Positions 17,537 to 27,457 are shown, counted from the first letter of the stretch. The stretch: DNA of 64,000 nucleotides from JBMNGH01 sp050949725 (GCA_050949725.1 JBMNGH010000002.1:1-64000), one strand, 5' to 3'. Translations and numbers: made by a program. The notes: generated by a model from the letters alone, not told the origin.

Positions 17537-18558
17537 TTGTGCAGGTGATTGTTTTGTATACTGTGATAGCTGCGTTGATAGTATTTGGGTTGCTAATTTT
17601 CATCCATGAATTCGGGCATTTTTTGGTTGCAAAGCTTTCAGATATCAGGGTTTTGGAGTTCAGCCTTGGTATGGGACCACCAGTTGCCAAGGTGAAACGG
17701 GGTGAGACAGAGTATTCGCTCCGTGTTTTTCCCTTAGGTGGTTTCGTTAAAATGGAGGGTGAGGAAGAACGTGTTGAAGACCCGAGGGCTTTCAGCAGCA
17801 AGCATGTCCTTACACGAATGTCTGTAATTTTTGCAGGGCCTTTGATGAACTTTATATTGGCAATCATACTAATTGCGGTCATTGGCTTTTTTGCAGGCGT
17901 TACAACAACTAGGATATCGGTGATCCCTGGCGGCCCGGCGCATAAAGCCGGAATACAAGATGGCGACAAAATCGTATCTATTGATACGGTTAAAGTCGAT
18001 ACATGGGACGAAGTTGTGAATTTGATAAGTCAAAAGCCGAATGAAGAGATAGAAGTTGTAGTGCGCAGAGAAAATAGTAACTATACTTACCACGTAAAAT
18101 CGGATATTGAACAGGAAAGCAATAGAGGTATTATCGGTATTAAGGCGGAGGTAATAGAAAGGTCCTTTGTAGAAAGTATAAAATCCGGGGTCGAAAAGAC
18201 ATTCTGGATGTCTAAGATGATCTTAAACGGCATCGTGCTAATAATTCAGGGGCAAACAAAGGCCGATGTTGTAGGACCGGTAGGAATAATTCATCTTGTG
18301 GGAGAAGCCGCAAAGATCGGTTTTCTCAACCTTTTATATCTTGCAGCAGTCATAAGTACAAATTTAGGGCTGTTTAATCTTTTGCCAATACCAGCTCTTG
18401 ACGGAAGCAGGATATTTTTTCTAGGTGTCGAACTCTTAAGAGGAAAGCCTATTGAGCCTGAAAAAGAAGGATTAATCCATTTTGTTGGATTTACTCTTTT
18501 GATGATATTGATGGTATTTGTAGCGTATAAAGATATAATGAGATACAATTTGTTTTAG
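17533..18558 (+). CDS. rseP: Site-2 zinc metalloprotease RseP
   Basis: Intramembrane protease that cleaves membrane-bound anti-sigma factors and signal-peptide remnants. The zinc site HEFGH is in the first membrane segment (FGLLIFIHEFGHFLVAK). One PDZ domain follows (~115-190, GGPAHKAGIQDGDKIVSID), then the second zinc-ligand motif NLLPIPALDGSRIFF. Start ATG 17533 overlaps the previous stop. 341 residues, normal. Confidence 0.94.
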   Translation: MIVQVIVLYTVIAALIVFGLLIFIHEFGHFLVAKLSDIRVLEFSLGMGPPVAKVKRGETEYSLRVFPLGGFVKMEGEEERVEDPRAFSSKHVLTRMSVIFAGPLMNFILAIILIAVIGFFAGVTTTRISVIPGGPAHKAGIQDGDKIVSIDTVKVDTWDEVVNLISQKPNEEIEVVVRRENSNYTYHVKSDIEQESNRGIIGIKAEVIERSFVESIKSGVEKTFWMSKMILNGIVLIIQGQTKADVVGPVGIIHLVGEAAKIGFLNLLYLAAVISTNLGLFNLLPIPALDGSRIFFLGVELLRGKPIEPEKEGLIHFVGFTLLMILMVFVAYKDIMRYNLF

Positions 18559-18574
18559 GAGCGGAAAAAACTTT

Positions 18575-19657
18575 ATGCAGACTAAATTCAGCACAGTAGT
18601 CAGAAAAAAGACGAGGCCGGTGAAATTGGGCACAGTAGAAGTGGGTGGAGTAAGCCCAATAACCGTTCAGTCAATGACAAATACAAAGACAAAAGACGTT
18701 CAAAGCACAGTAAAGCAAATCAAAAGTCTTGAAGAAGCCGGGTGTGAGATAATAAGGGTTGCGGTTCCGGATATGGAAAGTGCAATGGCAATTTCCGAAA
18801 TAAAAAAATGTATTAGAATACCATTGGTAGCTGATATACAATTTGACTACAAGCTTGCAATAAGAGCAGTAGAACACGGTGCTGATGGTCTTCGGATTAA
18901 CCCAGGAAATATAGGCGATATAAAAAAAATAAAAGAAGTGGTTAAAACGGCCAAAGACTTTGGCGCTCCGATAAGAATAGGCGTCAACTCAGGCTCTCTT
19001 GAAAGTGATTTGCTCTCCAAGTATGGAGGACCAACCCCGCAAGCGCTTGTCGAAAGTGCACAAAGACACATAGATATTCTTGAAGGCATGTCGTTTTACG
19101 ATATAGTAGTCTCCATTAAATCTTCAGATGTCTATTCTACAGTTAAGGCTTATGAGTTGATAAGTAAAGAGACGGAGTACCCTTTACACCTGGGGATAAC
19201 GGAGGCAGGTACGTTTTTTGCAGGTTCGATAAAATCTTCTGTAGGATTGGGTATACTCCTTTATGAGGGAATAGGTGATACCATAAGAGTTTCACTTACC
19301 GGAGATCCTTTAGAAGAGGTAAGGGTAGGATATGAAATACTGAAAAGTTTAGGTCTGAGGAAAAGAGGTATTAATTTGATCTCATGCCCTACATGTGCCA
19401 GGACGGAAATCGATCTTGTAAAAATCGCTACAGAGGTTGAAGAAAAATTAAAGGACATCAAGACCCCTTTGAACATTGCTGTTATGGGATGTGTGGTTAA
19501 CGGTCCGGGCGAGGCAAAAGAAGCAGATATTGGGCTTGCCGGAGGCAAAAACAAGGCAGTTATTTTCAAAAATGGTAATATCATAAAAACTGTTAAAGAA
19601 CAAGATGCTGTCTCTGAGCTGTTGGATGAAGTGAAAAAAATATGTGATGAGCAATGA
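18575..19657 (+). CDS. ispG: 4-hydroxy-3-methylbut-2-enyl diphosphate synthase (flavodoxin)
   Basis: Also called GcpE, a [4Fe-4S] enzyme of the MEP isoprenoid pathway. TIM-barrel part: VSPITVQSMTNTKTKDV, then VADIQFDYKLA and LRINPGNIG. The Fe-S domain carries ISCPTCAR (two cluster Cys), the third Cys in VMGCVVNGPGEA and the cluster Glu in PGEA. 360 residues as in Firmicutes. Sits directly after rseP. Confidence 0.95.
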   Translation: MQTKFSTVVRKKTRPVKLGTVEVGGVSPITVQSMTNTKTKDVQSTVKQIKSLEEAGCEIIRVAVPDMESAMAISEIKKCIRIPLVADIQFDYKLAIRAVEHGADGLRINPGNIGDIKKIKEVVKTAKDFGAPIRIGVNSGSLESDLLSKYGGPTPQALVESAQRHIDILEGMSFYDIVVSIKSSDVYSTVKAYELISKETEYPLHLGITEAGTFFAGSIKSSVGLGILLYEGIGDTIRVSLTGDPLEEVRVGYEILKSLGLRKRGINLISCPTCARTEIDLVKIATEVEEKLKDIKTPLNIAVMGCVVNGPGEAKEADIGLAGGKNKAVIFKNGNIIKTVKEQDAVSELLDEVKKICDEQ

Positions 19658-19717
19658 TTGTATTTTGTAAACTTAAAGCATTAGATTGTTTACAATTTTT
19701 AGCATGAATTCAACGGT

Positions 19718-19746
19718 TTGACAAAAACAATCTCCTCTGGTAAAAT
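19718..19746 (+). promoter_or_regulatory. Promoter upstream of proS
   Basis: TTGACA (19718-19723), 17-base spacer, TAAAAT (19741-19746), then ~75 bases of leader. The leader is too short for a T-box, and I see no T-box AGGGUGG-type core. Confidence 0.75.
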
Positions 19747-19827
19747 GACCCTAAAAAAACGTATAGTCTCATTAAGCGTACATTTAAGGCAATTGTTTTT
19801 GTATTATTGAAAGGAGAAGAGCTAAAA

Positions 19828-21261
19828 ATGGAGAATGTAATAAAGGAAATAACTCCCAGATCAACCGATTTTTCTCAGTGGTATATCGATGTAATATTAA
19901 AAGCTGAATTGGCTGACTATTCTCCGGTAAGAGGTTGTATGGTTATAAGGCCGTATGGTTTTGAAATATGGGAAAACATGCAGAGGTTGCTAGACGATAG
20001 GTTTAAAGCTACAGGGCATAAAAATGCTTATTTTCCTCTTTTTATTCCGGAAGCTTTGCTCCAGAAAGAAGCTGAGCATGTCGAGGGTTTTGCTCCAGAA
20101 GTCGCCTGGGTGACTCATGGTGGCAATGAACAACTAACTGATAGGATAGCTGTAAGGCCTACATCTGAAACGATAATATGCAGCATGTACTCAAAATGGA
20201 TAAAATCATGGCGGGATCTTCCTGTATTGATCAATCAATGGTGTAATGTAGTGCGTTGGGAAAAGAGCACAAAGCCGTTTTTAAGGACGGCTGAGTTTTT
20301 ATGGCAAGAAGGTCACACTGCCCATATGACCGAAGAAGAGGCTGAGCAGGAAACCATTAGGATCCTGCATATATACAGGGATTTTGCAGAGACAGATTTA
20401 TGCATGCCTGTCATAAGTGGCATAAAATCTCAAAATGAAAAATTCGCAGGCGCACTCAAGACATATACCATTGAAGCAATGATGAGCGATGGAAAGGCAC
20501 TTCAGGCAGGTACTTCCCACAACCTTGGGCAACACTTTTCAAAGGTATTTGATATAACCTATTTAGATAGAGATGGTCAATTAAAATACGTTTGGCAAAC
20601 ATCATGGGGAGTTTCAACGAGATTGATTGGAGCACTTATCATGACTCATGGTGACGATAAAGGTTTGAAGTTACCCCCCAAAATCGCACCTGTTGAGGTC
20701 ATAATCGTGCCTATTCCTGGCAAGAAAAAGGATATTGTTGTCGAAAAATGCAGGCAGATGTTCAGTGATTTAAAAGCTGAATTTAGAGTTGAGATTGACG
20801 ATAGAGATGAATATACACCCGGTTGGAAATTTACTGAATGGGAAATGAAAGGCGTACCAATTCGTCTAGAAATCGGCCCAAGAGATATGGAGAAAAAGCA
20901 AGTTGTACTTGTCAGGAGAGATACGGGTGAAAAAGTCGTTGTAGAGGAATCCAAAGTTGCTATGACATTGCACAAAATGTTAAACGATATTCAGGAAAAT
21001 ATGTACAAAATAGCAAAAAAGTTTATGACAGATAATACGTGGGAAGCAAAAAGTATGGATGAGTTTTTGGACATAATATTAAACAAGAAGGGTTTTATCA
21101 AGGCTCATTGGTGTGGCAATTCAGAGTGCGAGAAGTCAATAAAAGAAAGGACAGGAGCAACTCTTAGGTGTATCCCATTTGTGGATGACGGTATGACGGG
21201 GAGATGTATTGTATGTGGAGGGAAAAATGGCAAGACAGTTTATTTTGCACGATCTTATTGA
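19828..21261 (+). CDS. proS: Prolyl-tRNA synthetase, ProS type 3 (eukaryote/archaeal-like)
   Basis: Class II synthetase charging tRNA-Pro. Compact 477-residue form without the editing insertion: SVRGCMVIRPYG-like motif 1 region (PVRGCMVIRPYGFEIWE), RPTSETIICSMYSKW, FLRTAEFLWQEGHTAH, and GTSHNLGQHFSKVF in motif 3. The C-terminal zinc-binding part has WCGNSECEKSIKERTGATLRC and a CVCGGK-like CIVCGGK pair, ending in the conserved tyrosine (FARSY). ATG 19828 follows AGGAGAAGAGC. Confidence 0.95.
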   Translation: MENVIKEITPRSTDFSQWYIDVILKAELADYSPVRGCMVIRPYGFEIWENMQRLLDDRFKATGHKNAYFPLFIPEALLQKEAEHVEGFAPEVAWVTHGGNEQLTDRIAVRPTSETIICSMYSKWIKSWRDLPVLINQWCNVVRWEKSTKPFLRTAEFLWQEGHTAHMTEEEAEQETIRILHIYRDFAETDLCMPVISGIKSQNEKFAGALKTYTIEAMMSDGKALQAGTSHNLGQHFSKVFDITYLDRDGQLKYVWQTSWGVSTRLIGALIMTHGDDKGLKLPPKIAPVEVIIVPIPGKKKDIVVEKCRQMFSDLKAEFRVEIDDRDEYTPGWKFTEWEMKGVPIRLEIGPRDMEKKQVVLVRRDTGEKVVVEESKVAMTLHKMLNDIQENMYKIAKKFMTDNTWEAKSMDEFLDIILNKKGFIKAHWCGNSECEKSIKERTGATLRCIPFVDDGMTGRCIVCGGKNGKTVYFARSY

Positions 21262-21276
21262 AAAGGAGTCTTAAAC

Positions 21277-21921
21277 ATGTCTATAGCGGCTATTGTCCCT
21301 GCGTATAATGAAGAAAAAACAATTGGGAAAATATTGGAAGTATTGAAAGAAGTAGAAATGCTGGACGAAATCATAGTAGTAAGTGATGGCTCGACTGACA
21401 GAACAGCCTTAGTTGCCCGAAATTATTGTGTTAGATTAATCGAGCTACCTCAAAATGTGGGTAAAGGTGATGCGGTCATGGTCGGGGTAAACAATACTGA
21501 TGCTGATGTTATTTTAATGGTTGACGCTGATCTGGTTGGGTTAAACAAGAATCACGTTAGCCAGCTTTTGAAACCGGTTATTAATGAAGAAGCGGATATG
21601 ACAATAGGAATTTTTAAAAAGGGGCGAGGGTCGACTGACTTTGCGCAGAAGGTTGCACCTTTTTTATCTGGTCAAAGGGCAATAAAGAGAACCCTTTTTG
21701 ATAAGTTAAAAAAATACAAAGTAAAGGATTATGGGATTGAGACGGCGCTGACTATCTTAACGAACAGAGAAAACTTAAAGGTAAAAGAAGTTTTTTTAAT
21801 TGACTTAACACATGTTATGAAGGAAGAAAAATTAGGCTTTATGCAAGGATTTTGTTCAAGGCTTAAAATGTACTGCGAGATTGTATTTTGTTTGATTAAA
21901 TTAAAATTAGAGGTGTTTTAG
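21277..21921 (+). CDS. Glycosyltransferase family 2
   Basis: Single GT-A domain of 214 residues with no clear membrane segment. IAAIVPAYNEEKTIGKIL is the nucleotide-sugar entry motif, then VVSDGSTDRT and the metal-binding DxD in MVDADLVGL. Similar short enzymes transfer glucose to lipid or small acceptors; the acceptor here is unknown. Begins 15 bases after proS and is joined without a gap to the MgtC gene. Confidence 0.75.
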   Translation: MSIAAIVPAYNEEKTIGKILEVLKEVEMLDEIIVVSDGSTDRTALVARNYCVRLIELPQNVGKGDAVMVGVNNTDADVILMVDADLVGLNKNHVSQLLKPVINEEADMTIGIFKKGRGSTDFAQKVAPFLSGQRAIKRTLFDKLKKYKVKDYGIETALTILTNRENLKVKEVFLIDLTHVMKEEKLGFMQGFCSRLKMYCEIVFCLIKLKLEVF

Positions 21922-22581
21922 TTGTCCTTTGGGGAAATTGCCCTAAAGCTTATTACCTCAATTATGATGGGAGGAATAATAGGATTAGAACGCGAGAGCA
22001 TCAATAGGCCCGCGGGCTTTAGAACACATATCCTCGTTTGTGTCGGTTCGACATTGACCATGCTTGTTTCTATTTATATATTTCAACAGTTCAAAGGAAT
22101 GACAGGAATTGATCCAGGTAGAATAGCTGCTCAAGTAATTAGCGGTATCGGGTTTTTGGGTGCAGGAACAATAATAAGAGAAGGGGTAACCGTAAAAGGT
22201 CTTACAACCGCTGCAAGTTTATGGACGGTTGCTGCAATAGGTCTGGCTATTGGCAGCGGTTTTTATCTTGCAGCTATACTTGTCACTTTTTTGACAATAG
22301 TTACTTTGATTTCTTTTTCGAAGATAGAAAACTACATAGTCCAAAGGCAGTATCTTGAACGGATATCTTTAATTATTGATGATAAGCCTGGCCAGATAGG
22401 GAAAATTGGTTCGATACTTGGAGATATGAATGTAAACATAAAAAACCTAAAAATGATGGAAAGTTCAGATGATAAATTATCAATAATACTTTTAGTCAGA
22501 ATGCCGCCATATTTAAAAATAAATGATTTAATATCAAAACTGTCGCAAATAAGAGGAATATATGACATAAACGAAGAATAA
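21922..22581 (+). CDS. MgtC/SapB family membrane protein with ACT-like tail
   Basis: The first ~140 residues match MgtC: IMMGGIIGLERESINRPAGFRTH, then QVISGIGFLGAGTII and GLTTAASLWTVAAIG, in four to five membrane helices. The last ~80 residues form an ACT-type regulatory domain (ISLIIDDKPGQIGKIGSIL). The family is linked to Mg2+ limitation and membrane energetics. TTG start directly after the previous stop, with AGAGGTG as ribosome site. Confidence 0.85.
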   Translation: MSFGEIALKLITSIMMGGIIGLERESINRPAGFRTHILVCVGSTLTMLVSIYIFQQFKGMTGIDPGRIAAQVISGIGFLGAGTIIREGVTVKGLTTAASLWTVAAIGLAIGSGFYLAAILVTFLTIVTLISFSKIENYIVQRQYLERISLIIDDKPGQIGKIGSILGDMNVNIKNLKMMESSDDKLSIILLVRMPPYLKINDLISKLSQIRGIYDINEE

Positions 22582-22603
22582 CCTTAGTTGACGAGGGATA
22601 TAG

Positions 22604-25600
22604 ATGACTAACCTTAAAGATATTTTGGGAAGAAGATTGGAAAAATTTAAGAATTCTGACTCAGATGAGTTAGCTTCCTACTCCGGAATCTACATAGACT
22701 CAGTTAATGTCAGGCCCCGGATACGGGGTATTGAAGTTTATATTAAATCCAAATCGATGGTTTCTAAAGAAATGATGGGAAAAATAAAAGCCCATCTTTT
22801 TCGTATTTTGCCAAAATGCAGCAAATTATCAGTTTACCAGAAACCTGGTTCTATCGAACACACTAAAGTGATCATAGACAGATGTTGGGATAATTTATTG
22901 AAATATTTATATAAACGGATACCTCAAGCAAGGCTTTGGTTATGCAACAGTATGTATGAGGTAGAAAAAGATGGCCTCAATATTTACATTGAAAACAATG
23001 GTTTAGAAATGACCAATAAGAAAAAGATCCTCGCTTTCATCGATCGATATTATGAAGAAATAGGTGTAGACATTAAGGTAAGCTTTAAGGAAAAAATGTC
23101 TGATGAAAAAGATGATAAATATGATATATATGAGGAAGACAGAGAGCTAGTGGAAGCAGTGTTGAACAATAATAAGGCTTCAGACCTTAAAGCATCAAAT
23201 CATGCACAAGCTGGAGTGATAATAGGGAAAATGCTGGACCGTAATGCAGTTCCGACATGTTATGCAACAAATAGCGAAAAGGATGTAATTGTCGAAGGAG
23301 AAATATTTGACCTTTCAAAACGTGAATTAAAAAACAATAGCATGATTGTAACTTTTGGCCTGACGGATTATTCAAATTCCATCGGCGTTAAACTTTTTCT
23401 TTCGGAGGAAAAAAAAGAAATTTCTGAAAGACTAAAAAACAATATGTGGGTCAAGGTGAAAGGTAATATAAAGCAAAATAAATATTCCAATGAAAATGAA
23501 TTAATAGCCAAAGACATAAATTATGCCAAAAAACCTTTGCGTCTTGACACGTGTTCAGAAAAAAGGGTTGAACTCCATCTACATACCCGATACAGTGCCA
23601 TGGATGCGATTTGCTCTCCGTCAGAAGTAATCAACCTGGCAAAGGGCTGGGGTCATAAATCCGTTGCATTTACTGATCACGGTGTTGTGCAGTGTTTCCC
23701 TGAGGTGTACGAGGCTGCAAGACGAGCTGGTATAAAGCCGATATATGGTGTTGAAGCTTATGTTTTTGATGATGAATTTCCTGTAATGGTGAGTCCCCCC
23801 TCAATAAACATTCTCGAAGCGGAGTATGTTGTCACTGACATTGAGACAACAGGTCTTTCTACTCAAAATGACGAAATAATAGAAATAGGAGCTGTAAAAG
23901 TTAAAAATGGCAAAATAATAGACACTTTTTCAGCCCTTGTAAAACCACAAAGGCCACTTCCGGCGAATATCACCCGGCTGACAGGTATAACAAATGATAT
24001 GTTAAAATCTTCACCGTCTTTTACGCAAGTAATACCCAATTTTTTAGATTTTTTAGGTAATAGCATCTTCGTAGCTCATAATGCAGGTTTTGACGCAGGT
24101 TTCATAAGAAGAGACTGTCAAAAGCTAAATTTGCCTTTTAATAATCGTATACTGGACACATTGGCATTATCGCAGATTGTCCTTTCAAATCTCAAGAATC
24201 ATAAACTTGATACCGTTGCTAAGCATTTAAAAATAAAAATGGGAAGTCATCACAGAGCAGTGGATGATGCAAACACGGCTGCTTTGATTTTAAAACATCT
24301 CTTATCACAAGTTATAAATACAGGTATAAGCAATCTTTCAGATATTAATAAAATCTATGGCCTCAGTTCAAAAGATGTTCATTTAAAGTCGTATCATGCT
24401 ACATTGTTGGTAAAAAATAAAGAAGGATTGGGTAATCTGTATAAACTTATTTCACTAGCACACATGGATTACTTCTATAGAAATCCAAGAATTCCCAAAT
24501 CTTTAATTAATTCCGCTAGGCAAGGGCTCATACTCGGATCAGGTTGTCAGGCCGGTGAACTGTTCCAGGGGCTCCTTCGGAATTGTTGTCCCACGGAAAT
24601 CGAGCAGATAATAAACTATTATGATTACTTAGAAATCCAACCTGTGGACAATAACGATTTCCTGGTGAGAAACGGAATGATCAGCAGTAAAGGGGCCTTA
24701 CAGGATTTAAACAAGCGAATATATGAATTGGGAAAAAAATTTGATAAACCCGTTGTCTTAACAGGGGATGTTCATTTCTTGCATCCTGAAGAGGAAATTT
24801 GCAGAAAAATATTACTTAAGGCACAGGATTTTCACGATGCGGAGCATGAATCAAGGCTTTACTTCAGAACAACAGAAGAAATGCTGAGAGAATGTGAATA
24901 TTTAGGAGAAAAAGCTGCTAGAGAAGTTGTCATAGACAACACCAACAAAATTGCTGATGAAATCGAGCCTGATTTAAAACCAATTCCGGATGAATTGTAT
25001 ACACCTGTAATAGAAGGAGCAGAAAGTGAAATAGTTGAGATGACGTACAGAAAGGCGAGGGACTTGTACGGTTCAGATCTCCCGGACATGGTTAGCAAAA
25101 GGATAGAAAAGGAGCTAAAGTCTATAGTTGACAATGGTTATTCGGTAATATATCTTATTGCACATAAGCTCGTTAAAAAATCTTTGGAAGACGGATATCT
25201 AGTAGGGTCGCGTGGTTCTGTAGGCTCTTCCCTTGTCGCCACCCTCTGTGGGATAACTGAGGTAAATCCACTTCCTCCTCATTATCGTTGTCCTCAATGC
25301 AAGAAAACAATTTTCGTTGAGGATAGTCATGTAGGTGTTGGCCCTGACTTGCCAGATAAATCTTGTCCTGACTGCGGTTCGGTAATGAAAAAAGATGGCT
25401 TTAATATACCCTTTGAGGTATTTATGGGATTTGAAGGTGACAAAGTCCCTGATATTGATCTAAATTTTTCAGGTGAGTACCAATCAAGAGCACATAAATT
25501 TGTTGAAGAACTGTTCGGCAAAAATAATGTGTTCCGTGCAGGAACTATTTCTACAATTGCAGAAAAAACAGCTTTTGGGTTTGTCAAGTGTTATTTTGAA

Positions 25601-26872
25601 GAAGTATCAGATGAAAAATCGAGTTACGAAATTAAGCGGCTTGCAACGGGAATAACAGGGATTAAGAGGACTACAGGCCAGCACCCCGGTGGGATTATGA
25701 TATTACCTAGGGACAAACAAATATATGATTTTACGCCGATCCAGTATCCTGCCAATGATAAGCGATCAGGAGTTGTTACAACTCATTTTGATTATCATTC
25801 AATAAGCAATAGGTTGCTAAAATTAGATCTGTTGGGGCATGATGATCCTACTGTTTTAAAAATTCTCGAAGAGGAAACAGGATATGACGCCAAAAAGATA
25901 TCACTCGATGATGAAAAGACCATGCGAATATTTTCATCATTGGACTCACTAAACTTAAATTCAGAAGATATTGGAACTACTGTTGGCACACTTGGTGTAC
26001 CAGAATTTGGAACAAGGTTTGTAAGACAGATGCTGGAAGAGACGAAACCCACAACCTTTTCAGAACTTGTTAGAATAAGCGGTCTGTCACATGGAACAGA
26101 TGTCTGGCTTAATAATGCACAGACCCTAATTAGCAAAGGAATTGCTACATTAACAGATGTCATTGCAACGCGTGATGATATTATGACATATCTAATTCAT
26201 AAAGGGAATAAACCAAGCGTTGCATTTAATATTATGGAGGATGTTAGAAAGGGCAAAGGATTGAAACCTGAATTTGAGGGCATTCTGTCGAAGTCAAAAA
26301 AAATTGACAAATGGTTTATCGAATCATGTAAGAAGATAAAATACTTATTTCCTAAGGCTCATGCAGTAGCATATGTTATTATGGCTTTTAGGATTGCCTT
26401 TTATAAAGTACACTTTCCGGAAGCTTTTTATTCAACTTATTTTACGGTAAGAGCTGATGATTTTGATGCTAGTTTAATCCTCCAAGGGCAGAATAAGATA
26501 AAGGAAGCTATGGAGCAGTTAGTAAAAAAAGATAAATACATGACATCAAAAGAAAAAAGTCTATATACGGTATTAGAAGTGGCGAATGAAATGTATCAAA
26601 GAGGCATACAGTTTGTTCCAATAGATTTGTATAAATCCGATGTAAAAAGGTTTAAAATTACATCAGAGGGTATTCTTCCGCCAATATGTACTTTGCCCGG
26701 ATTAGGAAGTACCGCAGCCCATAATATCAGCATTGAGCGGGAGAAGGGTAAATTCAGCTCCATTGAAGATCTTCGCAAAAGGACCAGAGTAACTAGAAAT
26801 GTAATTCAGATATTAAAAGATAACGGAGTATTGAGAGGTCTCCAGGAAACGGATCAGCTGAGTCTCTTTTAA
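22604..26872 (+). CDS. polC: DNA polymerase III alpha subunit, PolC type
   Basis: Gram-positive replicative polymerase with its own 3'-5' exonuclease. Domains in order: N-terminal and OB region (1-320), first part of the PHP domain (VELHLHTRYSAMDAICSPSE, ~327; VAFTDHGVV), exonuclease inserted in PHP (YVVTDIETTGLSTQNDEIIE ~408, ending HRAVDDANTAA), rest of PHP, then the polymerase with SRGSVGSSLVATLCGITEVN. A zinc knuckle follows (CPQCKK..CPDCG), the catalytic PDIDLNFSGEYQ (~951), and the fingers and C-terminal region. 1422 residues, normal. Confidence 0.97.
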   Translation: MTNLKDILGRRLEKFKNSDSDELASYSGIYIDSVNVRPRIRGIEVYIKSKSMVSKEMMGKIKAHLFRILPKCSKLSVYQKPGSIEHTKVIIDRCWDNLLKYLYKRIPQARLWLCNSMYEVEKDGLNIYIENNGLEMTNKKKILAFIDRYYEEIGVDIKVSFKEKMSDEKDDKYDIYEEDRELVEAVLNNNKASDLKASNHAQAGVIIGKMLDRNAVPTCYATNSEKDVIVEGEIFDLSKRELKNNSMIVTFGLTDYSNSIGVKLFLSEEKKEISERLKNNMWVKVKGNIKQNKYSNENELIAKDINYAKKPLRLDTCSEKRVELHLHTRYSAMDAICSPSEVINLAKGWGHKSVAFTDHGVVQCFPEVYEAARRAGIKPIYGVEAYVFDDEFPVMVSPPSINILEAEYVVTDIETTGLSTQNDEIIEIGAVKVKNGKIIDTFSALVKPQRPLPANITRLTGITNDMLKSSPSFTQVIPNFLDFLGNSIFVAHNAGFDAGFIRRDCQKLNLPFNNRILDTLALSQIVLSNLKNHKLDTVAKHLKIKMGSHHRAVDDANTAALILKHLLSQVINTGISNLSDINKIYGLSSKDVHLKSYHATLLVKNKEGLGNLYKLISLAHMDYFYRNPRIPKSLINSARQGLILGSGCQAGELFQGLLRNCCPTEIEQIINYYDYLEIQPVDNNDFLVRNGMISSKGALQDLNKRIYELGKKFDKPVVLTGDVHFLHPEEEICRKILLKAQDFHDAEHESRLYFRTTEEMLRECEYLGEKAAREVVIDNTNKIADEIEPDLKPIPDELYTPVIEGAESEIVEMTYRKARDLYGSDLPDMVSKRIEKELKSIVDNGYSVIYLIAHKLVKKSLEDGYLVGSRGSVGSSLVATLCGITEVNPLPPHYRCPQCKKTIFVEDSHVGVGPDLPDKSCPDCGSVMKKDGFNIPFEVFMGFEGDKVPDIDLNFSGEYQSRAHKFVEELFGKNNVFRAGTISTIAEKTAFGFVKCYFEEVSDEKSSYEIKRLATGITGIKRTTGQHPGGIMILPRDKQIYDFTPIQYPANDKRSGVVTTHFDYHSISNRLLKLDLLGHDDPTVLKILEEETGYDAKKISLDDEKTMRIFSSLDSLNLNSEDIGTTVGTLGVPEFGTRFVRQMLEETKPTTFSELVRISGLSHGTDVWLNNAQTLISKGIATLTDVIATRDDIMTYLIHKGNKPSVAFNIMEDVRKGKGLKPEFEGILSKSKKIDKWFIESCKKIKYLFPKAHAVAYVIMAFRIAFYKVHFPEAFYSTYFTVRADDFDASLILQGQNKIKEAMEQLVKKDKYMTSKEKSLYTVLEVANEMYQRGIQFVPIDLYKSDVKRFKITSEGILPPICTLPGLGSTAAHNISIEREKGKFSSIEDLRKRTRVTRNVIQILKDNGVLRGLQETDQLSLF

Positions 26873-26874
26873 TA

Positions 26875-26903
26875 TTGCATTAAAAAAACCACTATGCTAT
26901 AAT
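26875..26903 (+). promoter_or_regulatory. Promoter of the rimP-nusA-infB operon
   Basis: TTGCAT (26875-26880), 17-base spacer, TATAAT (26898-26903), immediately after the polC stop. Confidence 0.8.
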
Positions 26904-26929
26904 TTAAAGGGCATACGTATTTATTAGGT

Positions 26930-26960
26930 AGAGTGGGTTAATTAGTCCCACTCTTTAATA
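26930..26960 (+). terminator. Leader attenuator ahead of rimP-nusA
   Basis: Stem AGAGTGGG (26930-26937) with CCCACTCT (26947-26954), followed by TTTAATATT. It lies ~25 bases after the expected transcription start and before the first gene. It could therefore act as an attenuator, plausibly sensing NusA; that role is inference. Confidence 0.65.
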
Positions 26961-26987
26961 TTATTTAATATTTCGAGGTGTTTGGTA

Positions 26988-27454
26988 GTGTTGAGTAAAC
27001 GTACTTTAAATGATTTAGAAGAGATTGGACTTGAAATAGTAAGAGAAAGAAATTTTGAATTGGTTGATATAGAATTCATAAAAGAAGCTGGAAATTGGTA
27101 TTTGCGGTATTATATAGATAAACCGGGAGGAATAACAATCGATGATTGTCAGGATATAAGCGAAGCAATAAGCCGTAGGCTTGACATTTTGGACCCAGTA
27201 CCTTACAGCTATATTCTCGAAGTATCATCTCCCGGATTAGAAAGGCCATTAAAAAAAGAAAAGGATTTTATCCGCCATATTGGTGATTACGTGCAAGTCA
27301 AAACATTTGAGCCAATAAAAGGTCAACGGGTATTTGAAGGAACACTGGAAGATTTATCAGATGGTATAATAACAATTTCGGGTGACAAAAGGTAATGCTG
27401 TCCCTGGAGAAAATTTCATCTGCCAAATTAAAGATTAAGTGGAACGGAGAGTGA
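26988..27454 (+). pseudogene. rimP: Ribosome maturation factor RimP, frameshifted near the 3' end
   Basis: RimP helps 30S subunit maturation. The N-terminal domain (GLEIVRERNFELVDIEFIKE, YIDKPGGITIDDC) and the core signature YSYILEVSSPGLERPL are intact. The in-frame stop at 27393-27395 cuts it after GDKR. The normal family ending continues in another frame (VMLSLEKISSAKLKIKW, stop 27452-27454). One A missing from the run at 27387-27390 restores it. The start is GTG 26988 after GAGGTG. The loss covers the last strand of the C-terminal domain, so this is a sequence error or a mild truncation. Confidence 0.85.
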
Positions 27455-27457
27455 AAA

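Noticed and set aside
19658..19806. Possible T-box ahead of proS
   Set aside because: The transcribed leader is only ~75 bases and lacks the T-box core and specifier-loop layout.
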